This document shows positions 50,687 through 59,957 of a stretch of DNA of 64,000 bases, one piece after another. Origin of the DNA: Glycomyces luteolus (GTDB lineage: Bacteria > Actinomycetota > Actinomycetes > Mycobacteriales > Micromonosporaceae); NCBI RefSeq assembly GCF_027622875.1, contig NZ_JAPZVP010000005.1, positions 151,349 through 215,348 on the forward strand, in the 5' to 3' direction. The notes below the pieces were generated by a model that was not told the DNA's origin, ran no database searches, and was given only the letters and a program-made list of their open reading frames with translations. The translations under genes were made by a program, and so were the position numbers. The stretch's first letter is position 1. The number at the start of each line of letters is the position of its first letter.

Positions 50687-50779
50687 CGACCCTCCTCCGG
50701 TAAATGCCTCGAGCGTAAGGCAATTGGGCTTCCAGGGTGGAACGAGGTCGCGACCGGAGTGGTCGGGCTGCCACACCGG

Positions 50780-52237
<1,458 letters not shown>

Positions 52238-52372
52238 CGGTAAGGCCTCCCGCGCTCGATGCCGTTTCGCCCCAGGATTCCACGATTCCGGCGGGACCGC
52301 TAAGACTCCGCGTTCGGTGGACGCCGCGGCACCCGGGGACCATGCTTGGCGGGAGGGGAAGGAGGCAGGTAC

Positions 52373-52669
52373 GTGGACGTGACCGATGCTCCGGACCGGG
52401 CCCGCTACGAGGCGCACCGGGACGGAGAGCTGATCGCCTTCTCCGACTACGTGCGCCGCGAGGGGACCGTCACCTTCACCCGCCTCGAGGTGTTCCCCGA
52501 GGCCCGCGGATCGGGCGCGGCCGCGGCATTGACGCGCGCCTCGCTGGACGACGCGCGGGCGCGGGGCGAGCGGGTGCGGCCGCTGTGCCCGTACTACGCC
52601 CGCTGGATCGAGCGGCACCCCGAGTACCAGGACCTGGTCGTCGAGGGCCGCTCGTTCAAGCATCCCTAG
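52373..52669 (+). CDS. YjdJ-type GNAT N-acetyltransferase-like protein
   Basis: A 98-residue minimal GCN5-fold protein (ISDYVRREG-type start: LIAFSDYVRREGTVTFTRLEVFPEARGSGAAAAL, core FTRLEVFPEARGSGAAAAL). The VFPEARGSGAA stretch is the acetyl-CoA-binding loop (Q/RxxGxG/A), and CPYYARWIERHPEYQDLV is the usual C-terminus of the YjdJ/GTA group. Function of these short GNATs is not known. GTG 52373 is chosen because GGAGG lies seven bases upstream. The stop overlaps that of the convergent pirin gene by four bases. Confidence 0.88.
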   Translation: MDVTDAPDRARYEAHRDGELIAFSDYVRREGTVTFTRLEVFPEARGSGAAAALTRASLDDARARGERVRPLCPYYARWIERHPEYQDLVVEGRSFKHP

Positions 52670-53637
52670 TCGGTGTGCGGGAGGCGCTTCGCGGGGATCA
52701 CCCCGAGGCGCCCGGCCTGGTAGTCCTCGAAGGCCTGCAGCAGTTCGGCGCGGGTGTTCATGACGAACGGCCCGTAGTGCGCCACCGGTTCGCGGATCGG
52801 CCGCCCGCCCAGCACGTACAGGTCGAGCTTCGGAGTGTGCGAGTCCTGGCGCGGCGAGGCGGCCACGCGGATCGCGTCGCCGGGGCCGAACACGGCGGTC
52901 TGTCCCATCTGGAACGGCCGATGGTCGGTGCCGACGGTGCCCGCTCCGGCCAGGGCGTAGACGATCGCGTTGTACTCCGGATGCCACGGCAGGTCCACCT
53001 GTGCGCCGGGCTCGACGGTGATGTGCGCCAAGGTGATCGGCGTGTAGGTAGAGCCGGGCCCGCGGTGCCCGGCGATGTCCCCGGCGATGATCCGGATCAG
53101 CGAGCCGCCGTCGGGCGTGGTGACGAGCGCGGCTTCGCCGCCGCGGATGTCCTGGTAGCGCGGGGCCACGAACTTCTGGGCGCGCGGCAGGTTGACCCAG
53201 AGCTGCGTGGCGTGCACGACGCCGCCGCTCATGACGAAGCTCTCGGGCGGCATCTCGTTGTGGAGGATTCCGGCCCCGGCGGTCATCCACTGGGTGTCGC
53301 CGTCGGTGATGCGGCCGCCGCCGCCGTTGGAGTCCTCGTGCTCGATGACCCCGTCCATGACGTAGCTGACGGTCTCGAAGCCGCGGTGCGGGTGCCAGGG
53401 CGCGCCGGTGGGCTCGCCCGGGGCGAGGTCGACCTCGCCCATGTGGTCGAAGTGGACGAACGGGTCGAGTTCGTGCATCGGGATGCCCGCGAAGCCGCGG
53501 CGGACCTGGAAGCCCTCGCCTTCCATGCCGAGCGTCGCGGTGACGAGGCGCTTGACCTCGCGGAAGCGGGTCTGCGCCGGGTCGGGGAGCGGCAGCCGGG
53601 GCAGGACGAGGACGTCTTCGACGGTGACGGCGGGCAT
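52666..53637 (-). CDS. pirin family protein
   Basis: A 323-residue bicupin of the pirin family. The metal site motif PWHPHRGFETVSYVMDGVIEHEDSNG (core PWHPHRGFETVSYVMDG, about 87-103) includes the conserved His residues; QWMTAGAGILHNE follows with a further His. Pirins can show quercetinase activity or act as oxidative-stress proteins. It starts at 53637 (MPAVTVEDV), the first Met of the conserved region. It is divergent from a MarR gene and the gap holds a perfect dyad; control by MarR under electrophile or oxidant stress is plausible. Confidence 0.9.
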   Translation of the reverse strand: MPAVTVEDVLVLPRLPLPDPAQTRFREVKRLVTATLGMEGEGFQVRRGFAGIPMHELDPFVHFDHMGEVDLAPGEPTGAPWHPHRGFETVSYVMDGVIEHEDSNGGGGRITDGDTQWMTAGAGILHNEMPPESFVMSGGVVHATQLWVNLPRAQKFVAPRYQDIRGGEAALVTTPDGGSLIRIIAGDIAGHRGPGSTYTPITLAHITVEPGAQVDLPWHPEYNAIVYALAGAGTVGTDHRPFQMGQTAVFGPGDAIRVAASPRQDSHTPKLDLYVLGGRPIREPVAHYGPFVMNTRAELLQAFEDYQAGRLGVIPAKRLPHTD

Positions 53638-53691
53638 GGCGATGCCTCTGCTTTCCTTCACGGCGCACCGGCGCGGAGGTCCCGCGACCGT

Positions 53692-53707
53692 ACATGATGC
53701 GTCATGT
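53692..53707. promoter_or_regulatory. MarR operator candidate
   Basis: ACATGATGCGTCATGT has perfect 6-bp arms ACATGA/TCATGT around four bases, in the gap between the divergent pirin and MarR genes. MarR dimers bind dyads of this type. Confidence 0.65.
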
Positions 53708-53771
53708 TCTTCATTCCGAACTGTAGCTCGCAATAGATGATGTGTCAATAATCGAGTAGGATGAAGCCATC

Positions 53772-54239
53772 ATGAACGACGACACCCAGTGGCTCAGCCC
53801 GCGCGAGCAGCACTCCTGGCGCGCCTTCATCCGGCTGAACCAGAAGCTCTTCGCCCGCCTCGGCAGCGAACTCCAGACGCAGTCGAAGCTGTCAGGCGCC
53901 GACTTCGCGATCCTCGTGGCCCTCACCGACGACCCCTCGGGGCGTCTGCGCTTCCAGGAGCTCGCCAAGGCCATCGACTTCGAGCAGAGCCGCCTCTCGC
54001 ACCAGATCGCCCGCATGATCAAGCGCGGCCTCGTCGCCCGCGAAGAATGCGCCGAGGACGGCCGCGGCGCCTTCGTCACCATCACCGACCAGGGCCGCGA
54101 GACCATCGAGGCCGCCGCCCCCAAGCACGTGGCCGCCGTCCGCCGCCTCGTGCTCGACGCCATCCCCCCCGAGGAGCTCGACGCTCTCGGCGACATCGCC
54201 GCGCGCATTCTCAAGCACCTCGACGAGACCGCGCCCTAA
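53772..54239 (+). CDS. MarR family regulator
   Basis: A 155-residue winged-helix protein. The core is LSGADFAILVALTDDPSGRLRFQELAKAIDFEQSRLSHQIARMIKRGLVAREECAEDGRGAFVTITDQG (recognition helix in DFEQSRLSHQIARMIKRGL; wing EDGRGAFVTIT). It has one Cys (EECAED) that might serve a redox role as in OhrR-type sensors, but the position is not the canonical one. It is divergent from pirin across a dyad at 53692. MarR proteins usually repress their own gene and a neighbouring stress enzyme. Confidence 0.9.
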   Translation: MNDDTQWLSPREQHSWRAFIRLNQKLFARLGSELQTQSKLSGADFAILVALTDDPSGRLRFQELAKAIDFEQSRLSHQIARMIKRGLVAREECAEDGRGAFVTITDQGRETIEAAAPKHVAAVRRLVLDAIPPEELDALGDIAARILKHLDETAP

Positions 54240-54243
54240 CGCC

Positions 54244-54585
54244 TCAGCTCTCCGGATCGTAGAAGAGCTCCCGGACCTCCTGCGCGCAACGGCAGGCCGC
54301 GGCGATCTCGGCGGCCCACCGGAGGGCCTCCTCACGCGAGGGAACCTCGATGATCGAGAACCCGCCGATGGCCGTCTTCGTCTCGGGGTCGGGGCCTTCA
54401 GCCACGGTGCCGTCCGTCGCGACGATGGACGCGCGCTGGCTGGGCAGCCCCGCGCCGAACACCCACACGCCGGCCTTCTTGGCTTCGGCGACCACCTTGT
54501 GGCTGTCCACCCCCGCCTCCCGCAGTTCCTCCTCGGAGAGGTCCGCCATCGCGCCGTCGTCGAACGAGATCAGAAACCGCTTCAT
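54244..54585 (-). CDS. YCII-related protein
   Basis: A 113-residue ferredoxin-like dimer-forming protein of the YCII family (MKRFLISFDDGAMADLSEEE, GAGLPSQRASIVATDGTVAEG, GGFSIIEVPSREEALRWAAE). The family's conserved GGF(Y/S) motif is present as IGGFSIIEV. Some YCII members are peroxidases or accompany sigma factors, but no ECF sigma gene is adjacent here. It has GGAG before the ATG at 54585. It converges with the MarR gene with only five bases between the stops. Confidence 0.88.
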   Translation of the reverse strand: MKRFLISFDDGAMADLSEEELREAGVDSHKVVAEAKKAGVWVFGAGLPSQRASIVATDGTVAEGPDPETKTAIGGFSIIEVPSREEALRWAAEIAAACRCAQEVRELFYDPES

Positions 54586-54673
54586 CGCGCCACTCCCTGC
54601 TCAGCGCCGCCAAGGGTGACGGCGCCCGAATCCTGACCCGATCGTACGAGCGCCCCCCGACATCGGCCGGTGA

Positions 54674-55603
54674 TCAGGCCGCGGCGAGTTGGAACTTCAC
54701 GCCCGTCAGCCCCTCCGAGACCGTCCACAGTCGCGCGGCCGTCTCAAGGTCCTTCGCCGCCGGGATCGTGTCGACCACGACCGGCGCCCCCTTGCGCTCC
54801 CTCTTGCCGGCCGGGCCGTAGTACTGCCCGCCCTGCGCCTTCGGGTCGGTGGCCGCCCGCAGCTGGGGCAGCGCTCCGTCCGCCTGCGACTGGGTCACGA
54901 ACGGCATGATGAGGTTCGAGATCAGCCGCACCGGCGCGTTCATGCCGTTCGCGACCAGCCGCGTCGCGGAGAAACCCGGGTGCGCGAGGAGACTGCGGAC
55001 CGGGCTCCCGGCGGCCCGAAGCCGCCGGTCGAGCTCGAGACCGAACACGGCGTTGGCGAACTTCGACTGCCCGTAGAACGCGATCGCACTGTAGCGCTTC
55101 TCGCCGTTGAGGTCGTCGAAGTGGATGCGCCCGTGCCCGTGCGCGAGCGAGGAAACGGTGACCACGCGCGGATCACGGCCCGCCTCGAGCAGGCCCAGGA
55201 GCCGCCCGGTGAGGGCGAAGTGCCCGAGGTGGTTGGTGGCGAACTGGCGCTCGTGGCCCTGCGGGCTCAGCGACCGCGGCGGTGCCATGACGCCGGCGTT
55301 GTTGACCAGCAGATCCAGTCGATTGCGGTCGGCGTTCAGCTTCTCGGCGAACGCCGTGACCGAGTCGAGGTCTTCGAGGTCGAGCGTGCGGACCTCCAGG
55401 TTCGCGCGCGGGTGATCGGCGCGGATCTCATCAGCCGCCTTGCGGCCCTTCGCCTCCGAGCGCGACGTCATGATCACGTGCGCGCCGCGCCCGGCCAGCG
55501 CGCGGGCGGTCTCGATGCCGAGGCCGCTGTTGGCGCCGGTGACGACGACGGTGCGGCCGGTCTGGTCGGGGATGTCCGCGGCGGTCCACTGCTTGCTGCT
55601 CAT
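54674..55603 (-). CDS. short-chain dehydrogenase/reductase
   Basis: A 309-residue SDR of the retinol-dehydrogenase-like group. The cofactor motif TGANSGLG (about 22-29), the NNAG motif (LLVNNAGVMAPP), the catalytic Ser (VTVSSLAHG) and YxxxK (FYGQSKFANAV) are all present. Its extended C-terminus (SQADGALPQLRAATDP...GGQYYGPAG) is typical of this subgroup. AGGAGG lies six bases ahead of the ATG at 55603. It is divergent from a TetR gene and the gap contains two TGAAC-type palindromes. Substrate unknown. Confidence 0.9.
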   Translation of the reverse strand: MSSKQWTAADIPDQTGRTVVVTGANSGLGIETARALAGRGAHVIMTSRSEAKGRKAADEIRADHPRANLEVRTLDLEDLDSVTAFAEKLNADRNRLDLLVNNAGVMAPPRSLSPQGHERQFATNHLGHFALTGRLLGLLEAGRDPRVVTVSSLAHGHGRIHFDDLNGEKRYSAIAFYGQSKFANAVFGLELDRRLRAAGSPVRSLLAHPGFSATRLVANGMNAPVRLISNLIMPFVTQSQADGALPQLRAATDPKAQGGQYYGPAGKRERKGAPVVVDTIPAAKDLETAARLWTVSEGLTGVKFQLAAA

Positions 55604-55656
55604 CGCCTGCCTCCTGTCGGTTTCGCGCCGGGCGGCGGCCCGGTCACGAGGTAAGC

Positions 55657-55693
55657 TGAACTTAGGTTCATCTTCATCATGAACCATGATTCA
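55657..55693. promoter_or_regulatory. paired TetR operator candidates
   Basis: TGAACTTAGGTTCA (55657-55670) is a perfect 5-bp-arm dyad. TGAACCATGATTCA (55680-55693) repeats it with one mismatch; the dyads are 23 bp apart. They lie between the divergent SDR and TetR genes. Confidence 0.75.
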
Positions 55694-55768
55694 GGTTATT
55701 GCAAGCCGCGTGGCGCTCGACACGCGCCGCGATGCCATACGATGCGGATCCGAACGAGAGGAGACGGG

Positions 55769-56353
55769 ATGAGCACGGAACGCCCGCTGCGCGCCGACGC
55801 CGCGCGCAACCGCTCCAAGATCCTCGAGGCCGCCGACCGGCAGATCATCGCTCACGGTCCCGAGGTCCGCATGGAGGCCATCGCGGAAGAGGCCGGAGTC
55901 GCGGTCGGCACCCTCTACCGCCACTTCCCCACTAAGGACGCCCTGGTAGCGGCGGTCGTCGAGGGCCACGTCGAATGGATCATGACCGAGGTCGAGGCCA
56001 CGGCCGACCGCATGGAGGCCGGCGCCGACGCCCTCGAGGAGTTCCGGCACTTCCTCTTGAGCACCGTCGAGCTCGCCGCCAGCGACAAGGCCGCCAAAGC
56101 GGCCGCACGGGCGCTCGGCGCGCAGCTCGACATCGAGCGCCCGATCGAGCGCGGCATCGCCGCCATGGAGCGGATCATCAAGGTGGGCAAGCAGTCCGGG
56201 CATTTGCGGGCCGATCTGTCCGTGGAGGACTTCTTTCTGCTGTTCGCCACCGTCCCCGTCGACCAGCCCCCGAAGGCCCGCGAGCGCTGGATGGAGCTGG
56301 TGCTCAACGGCATCGCCGCAGCTTCGGTGACGAGGGCGAGCGAGGCCGGCTGA
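55769..56353 (+). CDS. TetR family regulator of the SDR gene
   Basis: A 194-residue TetR protein with RNRSKILEAADRQIIAHGPEVRMEAIAEEAGVAVGTLYRHFPTKDAL as the HTH (core IAEEAGVAVGTLYRHFPTK). The ligand domain is helical with no special residues. I start at 55769 (MSTERP) because GAGAGGAG lies ahead of it and it keeps the operator free; an in-frame ATG 30 codons earlier would overlap the dyads. It probably represses the divergent SDR and itself. Confidence 0.9.
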   Translation: MSTERPLRADAARNRSKILEAADRQIIAHGPEVRMEAIAEEAGVAVGTLYRHFPTKDALVAAVVEGHVEWIMTEVEATADRMEAGADALEEFRHFLLSTVELAASDKAAKAAARALGAQLDIERPIERGIAAMERIIKVGKQSGHLRADLSVEDFFLLFATVPVDQPPKARERWMELVLNGIAAASVTRASEAG

Positions 56354-56389
56354 CCGAGGCAGTATGCCTCGTTGTCGATATATATTCCT

Positions 56390-57010
56390 TTAGTGCCCGG
56401 TGAACGTCAGGGCGAACTCGATCGCGAGCCACCCGGCGAACACCAGCAGGATCAGGCCCGAGATCCGGTCGAACCAGACGCGGCGTTCCTTGGTCATGAA
56501 GCGACGCAAGGCATGTGCGGCAGTGGCCAGCACGAGGAACCAGGTCCACGAGGCGACGACCGCCCCGGCGGCGAACGGCAGGCGCGTGCCCACGGCCTGG
56601 GCGGTGATGGCGGCGCCGAGGACGCCCACGGTGTCGAGGATGGCGTGCGGGTTGAGCAGCGAGACGGCCATGGTCCGGCGCAGCACCTGGCCGCGGGACC
56701 AGACGCCGGTCTCGTCGTCGAGCTCGGTCGGCTTGGCGCGCAGGGATTTCACGCCGAGGTAGGTCAGGAAGAGGGCACCCGCGATGAGCATCGCCGGGCG
56801 CAGGCCCGGCACCGAGTCCAGCAGCGCCGAGGTCCCGGCCGCGCCGAGCACGATCAGGATGGTGTCGCACACGGCCGCGCCGACGACCGCCCACAGTGCT
56901 CTCGGCATCCCGAGCGTGACGCCCTGCCCGAACACGAAGACGTTCTGCGCACCGATCGGCACGATCAGCGCCAGCCCGAGGGCGAGCCCGGTGAAGAAGG
57001 CGGCGGTCAC
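56390..57010 (-). CDS. LysE/ArgO family amino acid exporter
   Basis: A 206-residue protein with about six membrane spans. LALIVPIGAQNVFVFGQGVTLGMPRAL at the N-terminus (core IVPIGAQNVFVFGQG) is the ArgO/LysE signature, and LLNPHAILDTVGVLG in the middle is the second conserved motif. It exports basic or other amino acids, protecting cells from excess. It starts at GTG 57010. No LysG/ArgP-type regulator adjoins it. Confidence 0.9.
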   Translation of the reverse strand: MTAAFFTGLALGLALIVPIGAQNVFVFGQGVTLGMPRALWAVVGAAVCDTILIVLGAAGTSALLDSVPGLRPAMLIAGALFLTYLGVKSLRAKPTELDDETGVWSRGQVLRRTMAVSLLNPHAILDTVGVLGAAITAQAVGTRLPFAAGAVVASWTWFLVLATAAHALRRFMTKERRVWFDRISGLILLVFAGWLAIEFALTFTGH

Positions 57011-57049
57011 CGCGCCATGCTAGCCGCACCGGCCGAACGGGCGCGGTCG

Positions 57050-57919
57050 TCAGGCCCGTCGCTGCTCGATCCTGTCGCGCCCCATCTCGCGGATGCCCCG
57101 GGTGGTGATCCAGCCGCCGACGCCCATCACGGCCATGCCGATCGCCACGCCCAGTGCCGCGGCTCCGTTCTGCTCGCTGCGCTGCGTTTCGGCGGAGTCG
57201 GCCGCTTCGGAGCGCTCGCCGTCGATGACGACCATGCAGACCGTGGTCTCCGTCGATTCGCAGACCGTGGCGTTCGACCGGATCACCAGCGCCGCGACCA
57301 TGATCCCGATGCCGACGAGGGCGACCGCGGTCCCGACGGCGGTGAGGCCCGCACCCCAGCGCCGCGCCTCCCGTTCCACCAGAGTCGTCTCCGGCGATGC
57401 GCGGAGCTTCACGAGCAGGTCGCCGCGCCGCTCAGGGTCCTCCTTCGACGGGAAGCCGTGGCCGCGCAGCGGCACGATCGAGCCTTCCCCGCTGCCGGGC
57501 AGGACCTCGAGTTCGCGGTCGTCGTCGAGGGTCTCGACGTTGACCAGGCCGCCGCTGGCGAGGATCTTCGCGGGGACGTCGAGGGAGGTCCGCAGGTTCT
57601 CGCCGTCGTGCTCGAACACCGCGTGCGGCAGCTCCCGGACCGTGACGGCGAGCGTCCCGGGGACGCCTTTCGCCTGCAGCTCCAGCACTTCCCCGTCGTC
57701 GAGCGGTCCGGGGAGGGTGATCGTGGAGCGCCGGAGTTCGACGATGGTGCCGGCCCCGTCGCAGAACGCGCAGGTGCCGCCGTCGTCGCGGCCGGTGCCC
57801 TCGCAGTTGACGCAGTCGATCGGCGCCTCGTACGACACGGTCCGCTCGCAGCCGAAGGCCATCTCCTCGAGCGTCAGGCCAGTCTCGAACGCACGGGAGG
57901 TGAGCGGGATATCGGCCAT
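57050..57919 (-). CDS. DnaJ-like zinc-finger protein without J domain, membrane-anchored
   Basis: A 289-residue protein that looks like the middle and C-terminal part of DnaJ. It has two CxxCxGxG motifs (CVNCEGTGRD and CAFCDGAGTI, about 36-60) rather than four, then a DnaJ C-terminal substrate-binding beta domain (TITLPGPLDDGEVLELQAKGVPG; KILASGGLVNVETLDD; VPLRGHGFPSKEDPERRGDLLVKL). Two hydrophobic segments follow (about 200-225, GAGLTAVGTAVALVGIGIMVA, and about 255-275), probably spanning the membrane. There is no J domain, so Hsp70 stimulation is not expected. The role is unknown. I start at 57919 (MADIPL) with GAGGA five bases upstream. Confidence 0.8.
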   Translation of the reverse strand: MADIPLTSRAFETGLTLEEMAFGCERTVSYEAPIDCVNCEGTGRDDGGTCAFCDGAGTIVELRRSTITLPGPLDDGEVLELQAKGVPGTLAVTVRELPHAVFEHDGENLRTSLDVPAKILASGGLVNVETLDDDRELEVLPGSGEGSIVPLRGHGFPSKEDPERRGDLLVKLRASPETTLVEREARRWGAGLTAVGTAVALVGIGIMVAALVIRSNATVCESTETTVCMVVIDGERSEAADSAETQRSEQNGAAALGVAIGMAVMGVGGWITTRGIREMGRDRIEQRRA

Positions 57920-58017
57920 GGCGGTCCTCATGATCCGGGAGTGGAGGGCAACGACCACAACGGTATTCGATCGCGTCTCGGACGGGAGGCCCCCGGTCGC
58001 GACCGCCGACCGGTCGT

Positions 58018-58539
58018 CTACTGGTCGTAGATGAACCGCTTGGCGAACTCTTGGAACGAATGGTCGTCGCCGATTCGATACCGCGGCCGGAGCTCCTCCG
58101 CGAACCGCATGCTGGACTCCTCGGCCGCGGTCTGTCGGCGCTGCTCGGCCTCGATCTCCTCGCGAAGCGCCTTGAGATCCTCGGCCAGCCACGTCTGAGT
58201 CGACTCCGGGACGGCCGCTTTGCCGTAGATGTCCAGCCACAGCTGCAGCTGTGAGCGGTAGTTCCGCTGCTCGCGCCGGGCGGCTTTGAGCAGGCTTTCG
58301 CGCTTTCGGTGGCGCCGCTGCGGAAGTGCGCGGAGTTCGGCGACGAGCGCGTAGAGTCGGGCGCCGTCCTGCGCCGCCTCGCGGAGGAGCTCCCTCGACC
58401 GCTGCTCCCACTCGTCCCGCAACAGCTGCAGCCGGTCTCGGGGATCCTCCGAGGCGGGCTCCGCCTCGGCCTGGCGTGCGGCCCGCCGCCGCTCGGCCCC
58501 TTTCACCTTCGGCTTCTTCAGTCGCTTCCGCTGGCTCAA
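58018..58539 (-). CDS. highly charged coiled-coil protein of unknown function
   Basis: A 173-residue protein, very rich in Arg, Glu and Leu, with a basic N-terminus (SQRKRLKKPKVKGAERRRAARQ) and long predicted helices (about 35-110 and 120-150) that could form a coiled coil. It ends DDHSFQEFAKRFIYDQ. I recognise no family. It starts at TTG 58539 with GGAG five bases upstream, a good context. It lies 98 bp upstream of the DnaJ-like gene on the same strand, so they may be co-transcribed. Confidence 0.7.
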   Translation of the reverse strand: MSQRKRLKKPKVKGAERRRAARQAEAEPASEDPRDRLQLLRDEWEQRSRELLREAAQDGARLYALVAELRALPQRRHRKRESLLKAARREQRNYRSQLQLWLDIYGKAAVPESTQTWLAEDLKALREEIEAEQRRQTAAEESSMRFAEELRPRYRIGDDHSFQEFAKRFIYDQ

Positions 58540-58641
58540 CGGCGCTCCTCACCCGTACTGGCCCCCGCGCAACCGGCGCACCGAGCGCGGCCGCACCGAA
58601 ACTAGCGGGTCGGCCGTGGGACCGGTCCCGGGAGGATTCCC

Positions 58642-59136
58642 CTAGCGGGCGGCTGCCGTGTTGAAGCGCTTGGGTTCTCCCGCGAGGCGCTGCATGGTGT
58701 CGAGCCAGACCGCGCCGTGGACGCGGAGCCAACAGGCGAGCGCTTCGTCCCGGGACGCGCCGAGGCGGTCCGCCGCCAGGTCCACGACCGACTCGATCAG
58801 GTCGAGCCGCAGGGACTGGTCGATCCCGAAGCCGTCGAGGTCGGCGGCGAAGAGGTACTGGAAGTGGCGGGGCTCCTTGCGCGCGTAAGCGGCGTAGCCG
58901 TGTTCGAGGTCGTTTGCATTGCGGGCGTTGGCGAGTGCGGCCCGGAGGTCCTCGCCGCAGGAGCGGTAGACCTCGGCGAGCAGCCGCTTCCGGCTTCCGA
59001 AGTGGCTGTAGACGCACATGGTCGAGCGGCCCGCGGCCTCGACGAGGCGGCGCACCGAGAGGTCTCCCGTGCCTTCGCGGCTGATCAGCTCGCGTCCACC
59101 GTGGACCAGCTGCTCGGAGACGGTGAGTGACGACAT
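58642..59136 (-). CDS. TetR family regulator
   Basis: A 164-residue short TetR-like protein with the HTH ISREGTGDLSVRRLVEAAGRSTMCVYSHFGSRKRLL (core LVEAAGRSTMCVYSHFGSRK). The start at 59136 (MSSLTV) is the first Met in good agreement with the family; the open frame runs further upstream through the operators. It is divergent from a small membrane protein. Two ATAAC...GTTAT dyads exactly 18 bp apart occupy the gap, so autoregulation and control of the membrane protein are likely. Confidence 0.87.
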   Translation of the reverse strand: MSSLTVSEQLVHGGRELISREGTGDLSVRRLVEAAGRSTMCVYSHFGSRKRLLAEVYRSCGEDLRAALANARNANDLEHGYAAYARKEPRHFQYLFAADLDGFGIDQSLRLDLIESVVDLAADRLGASRDEALACWLRVHGAVWLDTMQRLAGEPKRFNTAAAR

Positions 59137-59196
59137 GGGCGGCTCCACACTCGATAACGGTTCGGCACCCGCGCTTGACAGGGCGCCTCCGCCAGC

Positions 59197-59228
59197 ATAA
59201 CAATCGTTATTGAGATAACAAGCGTTAT
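59197..59228. promoter_or_regulatory. tandem TetR operator candidates
   Basis: ATAACAATCGTTAT (59197-59210) and ATAACAAGCGTTAT (59215-59228) are near-identical dyads with 18-bp spacing, between the divergent TetR and membrane-protein genes. The AT-rich arms stand out in this GC-rich sequence. Confidence 0.85.
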
Positions 59229-59252
59229 TCCTTCTCGCTTTGGAGGCCTCCC

Positions 59253-59834
59253 ATGACCGCACCCCTCGCCCGCCTCGAACTGCGGCTCGCCGCCCTCGCC
59301 GGATGGCTCAGCGCCGCGATCATCCTCGTCAACACCGCGAAACGGGCCGAGATCCTGCCGACCACCGCGGTCACGCAGCTCCTCGCCCCGCTCGCGCAGA
59401 TCTTCGCGATCGGCTTCATCATCGGGCTCTACATCGCCTGCCGCGGCACCAGAAGCGGCCTGCTCACCGTCGGGTTCATCGCCAGCCTCGCGTCGATCGC
59501 GGCCCTCGTGGGCGTCGAGTTCGTGATCAACCTCGTGTTCGCCTACCTCGAACCGGCCCAAGTGGACGCACTCCGCGCCGGCCCGCTCGGCACCGCGCTC
59601 ACCGTCGCCTCGATCCTGTTCATCCTCGCCGCGGTCGCCTACGCGGCCGGGCTCTGGCGCAGCGGGGCACCGCGCCTCCCGCTCGGGCTGTACGCCGCCG
59701 CGACGTTCCCGATCGGCCTGCGCGCCTTCGTCCCCGAAATCGCACTCCAACTCGCGCTCGTGGTCCTCGCCGCGGCCGTCGTCTGGCTCTCGGCGACCCT
59801 GTGGCAGCGCGCCACCGAACCCGCGACCGCCTGA
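59253..59834 (+). CDS. small membrane protein, DUF4386-like
   Basis: A 193-residue protein with about six hydrophobic segments (for example LAALAGWLSAAIILVNTAK, IFAIGFIIGLYIACRG, LTVASILFILAAVAYAAGL). The layout resembles DUF4386-type integral membrane proteins, but I am not certain of the family. It is divergent from the TetR gene and shares the tandem dyads, so its expression is probably controlled by that repressor. Function is unknown. Confidence 0.78.
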   Translation: MTAPLARLELRLAALAGWLSAAIILVNTAKRAEILPTTAVTQLLAPLAQIFAIGFIIGLYIACRGTRSGLLTVGFIASLASIAALVGVEFVINLVFAYLEPAQVDALRAGPLGTALTVASILFILAAVAYAAGLWRSGAPRLPLGLYAAATFPIGLRAFVPEIALQLALVVLAAAVVWLSATLWQRATEPATA

Positions 59835-59842
59835 GCAGAGGC

Positions 59843-59946
59843 GTGGGGGGCGGGGGCGGGGGGGGGGGGCGGCCGCGCCGGGCCGCCCCGCGCCGCCCCG
59901 CCGGGCCCCCCCCCGGGCGCCGGGGCGGCCCCCCTCCGTCCGCACC
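59843..59946. other. G/C-homopolymer stretch between convergent genes, probably a mis-sequenced hairpin
   Basis: This gap is almost only G on the left and C on the right, flanked by AGAGGCG (59837-59843) and CGCCTCT (59948-59955 region), which are complementary. It probably represents a strong terminator hairpin whose sequence was called poorly, or a true G/C tract. It should not be trusted base by base. Confidence 0.6.
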
Positions 59947-59957
59947 CCCGCCTCTCA

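Noticed and set aside
59843-59946. G/C tract as a replication origin or attachment site
   Set aside because: There are no DnaA boxes, recombinase genes or direct repeats; an artefactual or mis-called terminator is simpler.
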